Shown piece by piece: positions 7,531-15,333 of a stretch of 36,336 nucleotides of DNA. A model generated the notes under the pieces. It ran no database searches. It saw nothing but the letters and a program-made list of their open reading frames with translations, and was not told the origin of the DNA. The stretch comes from an uncultured Oscillospiraceae bacterium (lineage in GTDB: Bacteria; Bacillota; Clostridia; Oscillospirales; Oscillospiraceae). A program made the translations under genes and the position numbers. Position 1 is the stretch's first letter; each line of letters starts with the position of its first letter. Where the stretch lies: contig CANRFU010000009.1 in assembly GCA_947629975.1 (NCBI GenBank), forward strand, positions 1-36,336, written 5' to 3'.

Positions 7531-8721
7531 GTGAAAAAACTGGCAAGTATCGCCGCCCATGTGCAGGCGTCCAGCACCATGGCCATCGACGCCCTGGCCA
7601 AGCAGATGAAGGCGGACGGCATCGACGTAGTTGGCTTCGGGGCCGGCGAGCCCGATTTCAACACCCCGGACAACATCAAAGAGGCCGGCCAGAAGGCCAT
7701 TGAGGACAACATCACCCGATACACCCCCGCCTCCGGCACCGTGGCCCTGAAGCAGGCCATCTGCGACCGGATGCGCCTTGACTGCGATCTGGACTATGTC
7801 CCCGGCCAGGTGGTGGTGTCCAGCGGCGCCAAACACTGCGTGTACATCGCCCTGCGGACGCTGGTGGACCCCGGCGACGAGGTCATCCTGCCCGCGCCCT
7901 TCTGGGTCAGCTACCTGGAACTCATCAAGATGGTGGGGGGCGTGCCCGTCGTCGTCACCGCGGAGGAGTCCGCCGGCTTCAAGATGACCGCTGAACAGCT
8001 CTCCGCCGCCATCACCCCCAGGACCAAGGCCCTGATCCTCAACAACCCCTCCAACCCCACCGGCATGGTATACAGCAGGGAGGAACTGGAGGCCATCGCC
8101 CGGGTGTGCGTGGAGAAGGACATCTATATCATCTCTGACGAGATCTACTACGGCCTGTTGTACGACGGCACCACCTTCACCTCCATCGCCGCCCTGGGGG
8201 ACGACGTGAAGGAGCGCACCATCCTTATCAACGGCGTGTCTAAATCCTACGCCATGACCGGCTGGCGGATCGGCTACGCCATGGCCGATCTGAAAGTGGC
8301 CAAGGTCATGTCCAACTTCCTGAGCCACTCCACCGGCTCCCCCTGCGCCATCTCCCAGGCGGCTTCCGTGGCCGCCCTCACCGGCCCACAGGACACGGTG
8401 GAGGCCATGCGGCAGGCCTTTGAGGAGCGCCGGAACTACATCGTGGAGCGGATGAACAGCATCGACGGGGTCAGCTGCATCAAGCCCGAAGGCGCGTTCT
8501 ATGTGATGATGAACATTGAAAAGCTGCTGGGGAAGACGATCCGCGGGGAAAAGATCAATTCCTCCGACGACTTCTGCACCGCCTTTTTGAAGCACGCCCT
8601 GGTGGCCACCGTGCCCTGCAGCGGCTTCGGCGCCCCCAACTTCGTCCGCTGGTCCTACGCCACCTCCATGGAGAACATCCAGAAGGGGATGGACCGGCTG
8701 GAGGCTTTTTTGAAGGGTTGA
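7531..8721 (+). CDS. Pyridoxal phosphate-dependent class I aminotransferase (aspartate aminotransferase-like)
   Basis: This 396-residue fold-type I aminotransferase interconverts an amino acid and its 2-oxo acid. Visible motifs are GFGAGEPDFNTP (35-46), NNPSNPTG (171-178) with the PLP-binding Asn, SDEIYYGLLY with Asp203 and Tyr206, the Schiff-base lysine Lys238 in GVSKSYAMTGWRIGY, and a C-terminal FVRWSYA whose arginine binds the substrate carboxylate. The nearest group is subgroup I-gamma aspartate aminotransferases, but tyrosine, alanine or branched substrates are possible. The start is GTG, preceded by GGAGG. It has its own promoter. Confidence 0.9.
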   Translation: MKKLASIAAHVQASSTMAIDALAKQMKADGIDVVGFGAGEPDFNTPDNIKEAGQKAIEDNITRYTPASGTVALKQAICDRMRLDCDLDYVPGQVVVSSGAKHCVYIALRTLVDPGDEVILPAPFWVSYLELIKMVGGVPVVVTAEESAGFKMTAEQLSAAITPRTKALILNNPSNPTGMVYSREELEAIARVCVEKDIYIISDEIYYGLLYDGTTFTSIAALGDDVKERTILINGVSKSYAMTGWRIGYAMADLKVAKVMSNFLSHSTGSPCAISQAASVAALTGPQDTVEAMRQAFEERRNYIVERMNSIDGVSCIKPEGAFYVMMNIEKLLGKTIRGEKINSSDDFCTAFLKHALVATVPCSGFGAPNFVRWSYATSMENIQKGMDRLEAFLKG

Positions 8722-8743
8722 GGCGAAAAAACGGGAAAACCCC

Positions 8744-8772
8744 TTGCAAATCGGCGGACACTTGGGTATACT
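8744..8772 (+). promoter_or_regulatory. Promoter of the DUF1858 gene
   Basis: TTGCAA (8744-8749) and TATACT (8767-8772) are 17 bases apart. The ATG is 37 bases downstream, behind AAGGAGG. Confidence 0.7.
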
Positions 8773-8809
8773 ATTAGGTGTTCCACAAAACGTAAGGAGG
8801 TCTACCCAA

Positions 8810-9007
8810 ATGGCTCAAATCACGAAAGATACTGTGATCGGTGATATTCTGGACATCGCCCCGCAGACCGCCCCCATCTTTATGTCCATCGGTATGCACT
8901 GCCTGGGCTGCCCCGCCTCCCGGGGCGAGACGGTGGAGGAGGCCTGCCAGGTCCACGGCGTGGATGTGGACGCCCTGCTGGCCAAGCTGAACGCCGATAT
9001 TGCCTGA
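8810..9007 (+). CDS. DUF1858 domain protein (small, CxxC)
   Basis: This 65-residue protein carries the complete DUF1858 pattern: ITKDTVIGDIL, then APIFMSIGMHCLGCP with Cys31 and Cys34, then ETVEEACQVHGVD. The family is widespread in anaerobic Bacillota, sometimes fused to or near hybrid-cluster or ScdA-like proteins, and the cysteine pair suggests redox or metal binding. No biochemical role is established for the stand-alone form. The start at 8810 is set by AAGGAGG. It has its own promoter and terminator, so it is a single-gene unit. Confidence 0.88.
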   Translation: MAQITKDTVIGDILDIAPQTAPIFMSIGMHCLGCPASRGETVEEACQVHGVDVDALLAKLNADIA

Positions 9008-9019
9008 ATCGCCATCACC

Positions 9020-9049
9020 GAAAAGAGCGGATCATCCTCCGCTCTTTTC
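9020..9049 (+). terminator. Intrinsic terminator after the DUF1858 gene
   Basis: GAAAAGAGCGGA (9020-9031) pairs perfectly with TCCGCTCTTTTC (9038-9049) across a six-base loop, followed by CTTT. It ends the DUF1858 unit just before trmK. Confidence 0.8.
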
Positions 9050-9071
9050 CTTTATCATTCGGAGGTGTTCC

Positions 9072-9749
9072 ATGGAACTGACCCCCAGACTGAGAGCGGT
9101 GGCCGACAGGGTGCCGGAGGGGGCGCGGCTGGCCGACGTGGGCGCCGACCACGGCTACCTGCCTGTGTGGCTGCTGCTGAACGGGCGGATCCGCTGGGCG
9201 GTGGCCTCTGATCTGCGGCCCGGCCCGCTGGACAACGCAAAGGAGAACGCCCGGTTCTACGGCGTATCGGAGCGGATGGACTTCCGCCTGTGCGACGGAC
9301 TGTCAGCCGTCCGCCCGGAGGAGGTGGATGCCGTGTCCATCGCGGGGATGGGCGGGGAGACCATCGCCGGCATTTTGGATTCCGCCCCCTGGACCAGGGA
9401 GGACAAGACCCTGGTGCTCCAGCCCATGACCTCATTCCCCGAGCTGCGGCTGTGGCTCCAGCAGCACGGATACCTCATTGAGAGCGAATCCGTTGCCCGT
9501 GAAGGGGATAGACTTTACAGTATCTGGACTGTCCGGGGAGGAACAATGCCCCCCCTTGCCCCGGCGGAGCTTTGCGCCGGCAGGCAGAGCGCCGATCCCC
9601 TGAGAGAGGAATACCTGGACCATATCCTGTCCAAGATCGCCCGCGCTCTGGCTGGACAACGGGCTGCCCAGAGGCGGGATGAGGCCGCCATCGCCTGGTT
9701 GGAGGAGGCAGCCGCCGGATTGAACGCGATGAAGGAGGAATTGTCATGA
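9072..9749 (+). CDS. trmK: tRNA (adenine(22)-N1)-methyltransferase
   Basis: TrmK methylates N1 of A22 in tRNA using S-adenosylmethionine. The 225-residue product begins MELTPRLRAVADRVP, then has the SAM motif LADVGADHGYLPVW (20-33), the acidic DLRPGPLDNA segment, and IAGMGGETIAGIL (90-102), the TrmK/YqfN signature. A C-terminal helical region of about 50 residues ends the protein. GGAGGTG places the start at 9072 although the frame continues upstream. The 4-bp overlap with the Nif3 family gene reproduces the conserved trmK-yqfO pairing of Bacillota, which strengthens both calls. Confidence 0.92.
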   Translation: MELTPRLRAVADRVPEGARLADVGADHGYLPVWLLLNGRIRWAVASDLRPGPLDNAKENARFYGVSERMDFRLCDGLSAVRPEEVDAVSIAGMGGETIAGILDSAPWTREDKTLVLQPMTSFPELRLWLQQHGYLIESESVAREGDRLYSIWTVRGGTMPPLAPAELCAGRQSADPLREEYLDHILSKIARALAGQRAAQRRDEAAIAWLEEAAAGLNAMKEELS

Positions 9750-10537
9750 CCACTGTAGTTGACGTCTACCGCTTCTTGCAGAAGAAGGCTCCTTTTGAGC
9801 TTCAAAAGGACTATGACAACTCCGGCTTTTTGGTGGGCCGGGGGGACGCGGAGGTCACCAAGATCCTGGTGGCTCTGGACATCACCGACACTGTGATCCG
9901 GGAGGCCATTATGCAGGGGGCGCAGCTGATCGTGGCCCACCATCCGGTGATCTTTGACGGGATCAAATCAGTCACTGACCAGACGGTCACCGGGCGGGAC
10001 CTGCTCACCCTGGCGGAGAACCGCATCGCCGCCATCTGCGCCCACACCAACCTGGACGCGGTGGAAGACGGCGTCAACGACGCGCTGGCCCTTCGGCTGG
10101 GCCTGTCCGACATCGGCCAGCTGAAGCAGACCGGCGTAGACGACCAGGGGAGACCCTACGGGATCGGGCGGATCGGGTTCGTACCCCAGCAGCCGCTGTA
10201 CGACTTCGCCATGGCGGTCAAATCCCTTCTGGGTTCCAACGGAGTCCGGCTTGTGGACGGCGGCAGGCCGGTCCACCGGGTGGCCGTCGGTGGCGGCTCC
10301 TGCGCCGGTCTGATGGCTGACGCCATCGCCCAGGGGTGCGACACATTCGTCACCGCCGACGTAAAATACAGCAACTTCCTGGACGCCAAAGCCCTGGAGC
10401 TGAACCTCATCGACGCGGGGCATTTCCCCACCGAGAATGTGGTCTGCCCGGTGCTCCAGGACTGGCTGAGCCAGCGCTTCCCGCAGGTATCGGTGCTCCT
10501 CTCCAAGCGGCACCACGAGGTGTTTTCCTATCTGTGA
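9746..10537 (+). CDS. Nif3-like dinuclear metal center hexameric protein
   Basis: NIF3/DUF34 family, 263 residues. The metal site residues are visible: AHHPVIFDG with His65 and His66, AHTNLDAV with His100 and Asp104, and the C-terminal DAGHFPTENVV. It is the short form like E. coli YbgI; the ~100-residue PII-like insert found in Bacillus YqfO is missing. Members have been linked to GTP cyclohydrolase I-like activity and metal handling, but the biological role remains unsettled. ATGA overlap with trmK indicates coupling. Confidence 0.9.
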   Translation: MTTVVDVYRFLQKKAPFELQKDYDNSGFLVGRGDAEVTKILVALDITDTVIREAIMQGAQLIVAHHPVIFDGIKSVTDQTVTGRDLLTLAENRIAAICAHTNLDAVEDGVNDALALRLGLSDIGQLKQTGVDDQGRPYGIGRIGFVPQQPLYDFAMAVKSLLGSNGVRLVDGGRPVHRVAVGGGSCAGLMADAIAQGCDTFVTADVKYSNFLDAKALELNLIDAGHFPTENVVCPVLQDWLSQRFPQVSVLLSKRHHEVFSYL

Positions 10538-10590
10538 TGGCATGAAGGCCCCGCGCCCCTCATAAGCTGGAGGGGAGAGGGGGACTTGCT

Positions 10591-11325
10591 GTGAAACGTG
10601 ATCTGCTTCTGTTGACGCTGTGCCTGTGCCTCGCCGGGGCAGGCGCGTGGATGTGGGGGCTGAGCGGCTCCATCCCAGCCGCCGCGCCGGTGCGCGCCTC
10701 CCGCTGGACGCTGATCCTGGATGCGGGACACGGCGGGGAGGACGGCGGGGCAAGCTCCGCCTCCGGACAGCTGGAGAGCCAGATCAACCTTGCCATCGTC
10801 AGAAAAACAGAGGCCCTGATGGTCTTTCTGGGCATCCGCCCGCTGTTGACCAGGGAGGAGGATGTGTCCATCCATGACAGCGCCGCCAGGACCCTCCATG
10901 AGAAGAAGGTCTCCGACCTGAAAAACCGGGTGGCCATGATCAACGGGACGGACAATGCACTGCTCATCAGTGTACATCAAAATCACTTTACAGATCCCAG
11001 ATATTCCGGCGCTCAGACGTTTTATACGCCCGGCGATATCAGCCGCCAGTGGGGAGAGGAGACGCAAAAGCTCCTCAGGGCGATCCTTGATCCGGCCAAT
11101 GACCGCAAGGCCAGACCGGTACCCGACAGCGCCTATCTGTTCAGCCACATCGACTGTCCCGCCATCCTGGTGGAGTGCGGTTTCCTGAGCAATGGGCGGG
11201 AGGCGTCCTTGCTGGCGACCGACGCCTATCAGCGGAAGATCGCCGTGGCCTTGGCCGGGGCGTATTTCGGCGAATTACAGAGGATACCCACCGTGTGGGA
11301 ACCCACCTTGTGGGAAGGAGAATGA
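10591..11325 (+). CDS. N-acetylmuramoyl-L-alanine amidase, CwlD-like
   Basis: This Amidase_3 zinc enzyme cuts the lactyl-alanine bond of peptidoglycan. A hydrophobic signal or anchor segment lies at about 5-25. The catalytic domain shows ILDAGHGGEDGGA (His47), LESQINL (Glu62), LISVHQNHF (His129) and the catalytic Glu195 in ILVECGFLSN. A length of 244 residues without a binding domain is typical of CwlD, which makes muramic-delta-lactam in the spore cortex; this is consistent with other spore genes here but not proven. The start is GTG with a purine-rich site (GGAGAGGGGG). radA begins three bases after the stop. Confidence 0.85.
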   Translation: MKRDLLLLTLCLCLAGAGAWMWGLSGSIPAAAPVRASRWTLILDAGHGGEDGGASSASGQLESQINLAIVRKTEALMVFLGIRPLLTREEDVSIHDSAARTLHEKKVSDLKNRVAMINGTDNALLISVHQNHFTDPRYSGAQTFYTPGDISRQWGEETQKLLRAILDPANDRKARPVPDSAYLFSHIDCPAILVECGFLSNGREASLLATDAYQRKIAVALAGAYFGELQRIPTVWEPTLWEGE

Positions 11326-11328
11326 TCC

Positions 11329-12696
11329 ATGGCAAAGGCCAAAACGCTGTTTTACTGCACCGAGTGCGGCAATGAGACCCCCAAATGGCAGGGAAGATGC
11401 TCCGCCTGTGGAGCCTGGAACACCATCGTGGAGCGGCCCGCCGCGGAGGTCAAAAAGAGACCTGTGGCGACGGCTGGCGGAGTCGCCGCTTTCCGCAGTC
11501 CGAGGCCCATCGCTGAGGTGGAGGCCGCCGGCGAACTGCGGTTCGACACCGGCATGGCGGAGCTGGACCGGGTGCTGGGCGGCGGCGCGGTAAAGGGCTC
11601 CCTGGTGTTGGTGGGCGGCGCCCCCGGCATTGGAAAATCCACTCTGATGTTACAGATTTGTGATAATTTATGCCGTTTTTCCAATGTTTTGTATGTATCG
11701 GGTGAAGAATCAGAGCGGCAGATCAAGCTCCGCGCCCAGCGGCTTGGCATCCGGGACCAGGGGCTTTACCTGTACGCCGAGACCGATCTGGACGACATCG
11801 TGGCGGCTGTCCAGGAGCAGAAGCCGGACATCCTCATCGTGGACTCGATCCAGACCATCTACAACGGGGACTCCACGTCGTCCCCCGGCAGCGTGGCTCA
11901 GGTGAAGGAGTGCACCATGGCGCTGATGCACCTGGCCAAGGGCATGGGCGTGACGGTGTTCGTGGTGGGTCACATCAACAAAGAGGGCTCCCTGGCGGGG
12001 CCCAAGGTGCTGGAACACATGGTGGACTGCGTGCTGCTGTTCGAGGGGGAGGAGCACAACTCCTACCGCATTTTGCGGGCCGCCAAGAACCGCTTCGGCG
12101 CCACCAACGAGATCGGCGTGTTCGAGATGGGGAACAAGGGGCTCGTGGAGGTGCCAAACCCCTCGGAGGCGCTGCTGTCCGGCCGACCGGAGAATATGCC
12201 CGGCTCCTGCGTCACCTGTGTGATGGAGGGGGCAAGGCCCGTGCTGGCGGAGGTCCAGGCGCTGCTGTCGCCGTCGGCCTACGGGAACTCCCGGCGCTCC
12301 ACCAACGGGTTCGACTACAACCGGGCTATGATGATGCTGGCGGTGCTGGAAAAGCGGGGCGGGCTGAACGTGTCAAATTGTGATTTTTATGTCAATGTCA
12401 TCGGCGGCCTGACGCTGGACGAGCCCGCCGCCGACCTGGCCCTCATCGTGGCGTTGGCTTCCAGTTTCAGGGACAAGCCCGTGCCCTTTGACTTGGCAGC
12501 CATCGGGGAGGTGGGGCTCACCGGTGAGCTGCGGGCGGTCCACGCCATCAACCAGCGGCTCAGCGAGGTGCGGCGGCTGGGCTTTACCAAATGCCTGGTA
12601 CCAGCCCGTGGAAGCGGCAGACTGACGCCCCCGGAGGGGTTACAGCTCATTCAGGTGCACAATATCCGGGAGGCCATCGCCGCGCTGCTGGTTTAG
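11329..12696 (+). CDS. radA: DNA repair protein RadA
   Basis: RadA is a RecA-like, DnaB-type ATPase that helps process recombination intermediates. The 455 residues show all parts in order: a C4 zinc finger (Cys10, Cys13, Cys24, Cys27), Walker A GGAPGIGKST (96-105), Walker B ILIVDSIQT, the RadA signature KNRFG (253-257), and a C-terminal Lon-protease-like domain (VNVIGGLTLDEPAADLA) lacking protease function. GGAAGGAGA precedes the ATG. Its last 57 bases are overlapped by a small gene on the other strand. Confidence 0.96.
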   Translation: MAKAKTLFYCTECGNETPKWQGRCSACGAWNTIVERPAAEVKKRPVATAGGVAAFRSPRPIAEVEAAGELRFDTGMAELDRVLGGGAVKGSLVLVGGAPGIGKSTLMLQICDNLCRFSNVLYVSGEESERQIKLRAQRLGIRDQGLYLYAETDLDDIVAAVQEQKPDILIVDSIQTIYNGDSTSSPGSVAQVKECTMALMHLAKGMGVTVFVVGHINKEGSLAGPKVLEHMVDCVLLFEGEEHNSYRILRAAKNRFGATNEIGVFEMGNKGLVEVPNPSEALLSGRPENMPGSCVTCVMEGARPVLAEVQALLSPSAYGNSRRSTNGFDYNRAMMMLAVLEKRGGLNVSNCDFYVNVIGGLTLDEPAADLALIVALASSFRDKPVPFDLAAIGEVGLTGELRAVHAINQRLSEVRRLGFTKCLVPARGSGRLTPPEGLQLIQVHNIREAIAALLV

Positions 12697-12846
12697 CTCC
12701 AGCAGCTCCTGGGGCGACAGCCGGGGCGTGTAGTTGAGGCAGGCGTCGTTGGGAACGGTCTGGCTCACAGGCGCGGAGGCCTGGTCCAGGGTGCAGAGAC
12801 CGTCCCGCTGATAGCGGCAGCTCTGGGTGCATGGAATGAGGCTCAT
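12640..12846 (-). CDS. Small cysteine-rich protein, DUF1540-like pattern
   Basis: The protein has 68 residues from the ATG at 12846, chosen because GGAG lies seven bases upstream; a GTG at 12855 is too close. The cysteine layout is C6-x3-C10-x-Y-x5-C18, then C36 in ACLNY. This resembles the short zinc-type DUF1540 proteins of Clostridia, but the match is partial. The C-terminal half is acidic and Leu/Gln-rich. The gene overlaps the end of radA by 57 bases tail to tail, so part of each protein is encoded by the same DNA. Function unknown. Confidence 0.6.
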   Translation of the reverse strand: MSLIPCTQSCRYQRDGLCTLDQASAPVSQTVPNDACLNYTPRLSPQELLELNQQRGDGLPDIVHLNEL

Positions 12847-12911
12847 GGTGATCACTCCGATTCAGTAAGTTCAAAGGCTCCAAAAGGAAGGAGGTGTGTG
12901 CGGAGATACAT

Positions 12912-12945
12912 TCAACTCAACAAAATAAAAATTTTGTTGAGTTGA
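12912..12945. repeat. Perfect 15-bp inverted repeat
   Basis: The left arm at 12912-12926 (TCAACTCAACAAAAT) is exactly complementary to 12931-12945, with AAAA between. It is AT-rich in a GC-rich setting and lies between the small cysteine protein gene and the tyrosine recombinase gene, which are divergent. Neither flank has the T-run of a terminator. It could be an operator or a recombinase-related site. Confidence 0.7.
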
Positions 12946-13108
12946 GAGGAGGGGGAAACGCCTTCAAAAGGCGCTCCGGCGGTTTTTAGGGGTTTCCCAC
13001 AGCCTGGGCCCCATTTGGGCCCTCTCCGGCGGCTCTGTTCTTTTCTGTTATGATCTGTGCCGCCACATAGTCTGTCCAACTTCCTCTTAACTATGTTCTC
13101 CGGTTCTC
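12946..13108. other. Structured GC-rich stretch ahead of the recombinase gene
   Basis: No gene is visible. It contains CGCCTT-CAA-AAGGCG (hairpin near 12959-12973), the pair GGGAAAC / GTTTCCC, GGGCCC-CATTT-GGGCCC, and the 9-mer CTCCGGCGG twice. TATGAT near 13049 might be a -10 box for the recombinase gene, but no matching -35 box is seen. Confidence 0.4.
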
Positions 13109-14131
13109 ATGATCGACTACCGCGCCGACGCGCCGCCTATCCTGCGCGACTTCCTCGCTTATCACGAGACCATCCAGGGACATTCCCGCAAGACGGTCGA
13201 CGAATACTATTTAGACCTGCGGAATTTCTTCCGCTACGTCAAGATCGAAAAAGGACACGTGCCGCGCTCCACGCCGCTGGACGAGGTCCCCATCGACGAT
13301 CTGGACATTGACCTGGTCAAATCGGTCACCCTGGCGGACATCTACGCCTACCTCAGCTTTTTGAGCCGTGACCGGCAGAAAAACGCCAAGGATCCCGACA
13401 AGGGCTATGGGCTGATGGCGTCCTCCAGGGCCCGAAAAGTGGCCACGATCCGGTCATTTTACAAATATTTGGTAACAAAGGCCAAGCTTTTGGAGGAAAA
13501 CCCCATCCAAGAACTAGATTCTCCCAAACAGCGGCAGTCGCTGCCCCGGTATCTGACCCTGGACGAGTCCATCCAGCTGCTGGAATCCATTGACGGGGAC
13601 AACGCGGAGCGGGATTTCTGCATCATCACTCTGTTCCTGAACTGTGGCATCCGTATTTCGGAGTTGGTGGGCCTCAACCTGACCGACGTGCGGGGCGACC
13701 GTCTCCGGGTCCTCGGCAAGGGCAATAAGGAGCGGATCGTGTTCCTGAACGTGGCCTGTCAGACCGCCATCGAGGACTGGCTGGCGGTGCGGGACAGGTC
13801 GGGCGCGGCGGACAGGTACGCCCTGTTCATCACCCGGAAGCACACCCGTGTCACCAAAGCTGGGGTCCACTACATGCTGAAGCAGCGCTTCACCGCCGCC
13901 GGTCTGGACAGTTCCAAATACTCCGCCCACAAACTGCGGCACACGGCGGCCACCCTCATGCTCCAGAACGGCGTGGACGTCCGCACCCTCCAGGAGGTGC
14001 TGGGCCACGAGCATCTGAACACCACACAGATATACACCCATGTGGACAGCGACTCCCTGCGGGACGCGGCCCAGGCAAACCCCCTGGGCGGAATGAAGCG
14101 CCGGGGACGGCCCAAAAAGAAGGCGGATTAG
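13109..14131 (+). CDS. Xer-type tyrosine recombinase
   Basis: The 340 residues have a SAM-like core-binding domain (about 10-135) and a catalytic domain. The catalytic set is complete: Arg182 (CGIRISELVGL), Lys204 (LGKGNKER), His274 and Arg277 (HKLRHTAATLM), His300 (LGHEHLNTT) and Tyr309 (IYTHV). It is about 40 residues longer than XerC/XerD, with an insert near 50-75 and a basic tail, RRGRPKKK, resembling an AT-hook. No phage or transposon genes are near, so it may be the chromosomal dimer-resolving recombinase; an integrase left behind by an element is the alternative. The ATG lacks a clear ribosome binding site. Confidence 0.85.
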   Translation: MIDYRADAPPILRDFLAYHETIQGHSRKTVDEYYLDLRNFFRYVKIEKGHVPRSTPLDEVPIDDLDIDLVKSVTLADIYAYLSFLSRDRQKNAKDPDKGYGLMASSRARKVATIRSFYKYLVTKAKLLEENPIQELDSPKQRQSLPRYLTLDESIQLLESIDGDNAERDFCIITLFLNCGIRISELVGLNLTDVRGDRLRVLGKGNKERIVFLNVACQTAIEDWLAVRDRSGAADRYALFITRKHTRVTKAGVHYMLKQRFTAAGLDSSKYSAHKLRHTAATLMLQNGVDVRTLQEVLGHEHLNTTQIYTHVDSDSLRDAAQANPLGGMKRRGRPKKKAD

Positions 14132-14132
14132 A

Positions 14133-14477
14133 ATGAAGATTGCCACATGGAATGTGGAGCGGCTGAAGCATAAGCACGAACTTGATAAAATTTTGAATGC
14201 TTGCTATCAGATGTCAGCGACAAAGCGACTCTGTATTTGTGGAGATTTTAATTGCAGTTTTGGAGATAACTATTATTACACAAAATCCGGCAGAATTGCT
14301 ATCCAGGACTGTTTTTTCAAAAATCACATTGATTTATTGACAAAAAATTGTACAGAATGTATTGACCACATCGCACTGTCCCGTGGCCTTGTTGACGGCG
14401 CGAAAATCCACATAGACGAGTGGAATTTGGATAAGCAGCTGTCTGACCACAAGGGTATTGCTGTCACCATTGCTTAA
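14133..14477 (+). pseudogene. Internally deleted endonuclease/exonuclease/phosphatase family gene
   Basis: The 114-residue frame joins the first motif of the EEP fold (MKIATWNVERLKHK) almost directly to its late motifs: CICGDFNCSF (about 33-42) and the terminal SDHKGIAVTI, plus TECIDHIALS. Full-length members have about 230-260 residues. The middle, including the metal-binding Glu, is missing without a frameshift, so catalysis is unlikely. The base composition is strikingly AT-rich compared with both neighbours, a sign of separate origin. It starts one base after the recombinase stop with only a weak ribosome binding site. Confidence 0.7.
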
Positions 14478-14486
14478 ATCAGGCCA

Positions 14487-14514
14487 AAGAGGAGGGTATC
14501 TTAACCCTCCTCTT
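14487..14514. terminator. 11-bp hairpin between converging genes
   Basis: AAGAGGAGGGT (14487-14497) pairs with ACCCTCCTCTT (14504-14514). It ends the + strand EEP remnant and also encodes the last codons of the - strand amidase-domain gene. The T-runs are short. Confidence 0.55.
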
Positions 14515-15139
14515 CTGTATCCTCTTCGATAGAAGCATCTCCCTGTCTGTTGTTTCCCGGGTAAATTACAGCATCGTTATCCATTTCACCATTTATTTGG
14601 GCGGATGCTTCCTCCGGTCCTCCGCTCACCTCTTTCAGCACCCCGATGATGTGCAAATACCGCATCTCGGTCACGTTCTCATAGGTGTTGAGCGGGCGGT
14701 AGTCGGCGTCATTGGAGTGGGCCGCCACCAGCACGTTTGCCCGGGTGGGCGTCTCGCCGGTAGACACCACCACCGGCGTGTGGGCAAACACCTCGCCGCT
14801 GTTCTGAAACCGGAGCTGGACGCAGTCGCCGGGCTGCAGCAGCTCGATGGGCACCTGGACACCCACCGGCCCCTGGGTTGACTGAGCACGGGTCATAAAG
14901 TTCCAGAAAAACGGCACCCCCGTCCAGGCGGGGGCCCTGTTGGCGGCGTCGATGTAATACCACCCGAAGACGGGCGTAAAGTTCATCACCCCCGCGCCGG
15001 CGTACAGGCACTGGGACGCGAAATTGGTGCAGTCCCCGCCGATCTCGTCAAAGCTGTAATAGGCCGGATTGCGGCCGAACGCCCAGCGATGGGCGTACGC
15101 CACCGCCGCCCGGCGGTCATACGGAAGCAATCTGAGCAT
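14501..15139 (-). CDS. Putative amidase domain protein (Amidase_6 type)
   Basis: This 212-residue protein begins with YDRRAAVAYAHRWAFGRNP and then IGGDCTNFASQCLYAGAG, the hallmark of the Amidase_6 (PF12671) cysteine-amidase-like family. Cys37 is the predicted nucleophile, and a histidine in EVFAHTPVV or AAHSND could complete the site. There is no signal peptide. The C-terminus from about 170 is acidic, polar and probably unstructured (ending EEDTEEEG). Family members are linked to cell-wall or spore-coat peptides in Bacillota, but the substrate is unknown. AAAGGGGAGAGGGG precedes the ATG. Confidence 0.85.
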   Translation of the reverse strand: MLRLLPYDRRAAVAYAHRWAFGRNPAYYSFDEIGGDCTNFASQCLYAGAGVMNFTPVFGWYYIDAANRAPAWTGVPFFWNFMTRAQSTQGPVGVQVPIELLQPGDCVQLRFQNSGEVFAHTPVVVSTGETPTRANVLVAAHSNDADYRPLNTYENVTEMRYLHIIGVLKEVSGGPEEASAQINGEMDNDAVIYPGNNRQGDASIEEDTEEEG

Positions 15140-15253
15140 ATCCCCTCTCCCCTTTCCGCCACCATTCTATGCCAGTGGGCAAAACGTTGACAGCAAGCGG
15201 CGTTTTTCACCGCTGATTTGGCGGTTTTTGCGGCTGAAAAATGGAGCTTTCCC

Positions 15254-15282
15254 TTGCTTTTTTCCCAGGTGAATGTTAAAAT
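15254..15282 (+). promoter_or_regulatory. Promoter of the aldolase-phosphofructokinase operon
   Basis: TTGCTT (15254-15259) and TAAAAT (15277-15282) are 17 bases apart, about 50 bases upstream of the aldolase ATG. AAAGGAG follows as the ribosome binding site. Confidence 0.7.
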
Positions 15283-15333
15283 CATAACGCATGTAAGTGA
15301 CCCCAAAACTAACACAAAAGGAGTTGCGTCATT

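Noticed and set aside
12912-12945. Chromosome dimer-resolution (dif) site
   Set aside because: Bacterial dif sites are about 28 bp with two 11-bp imperfect arms and a 6-bp centre; this repeat has 15-bp perfect arms, a 4-base centre and a different sequence.
13109-14131. Integrase of a prophage or integrative element
   Set aside because: No phage, relaxase or transfer genes and no paired attachment sites are nearby; the sequence looks like a Xer-type housekeeping recombinase, though element origin is not fully excluded.
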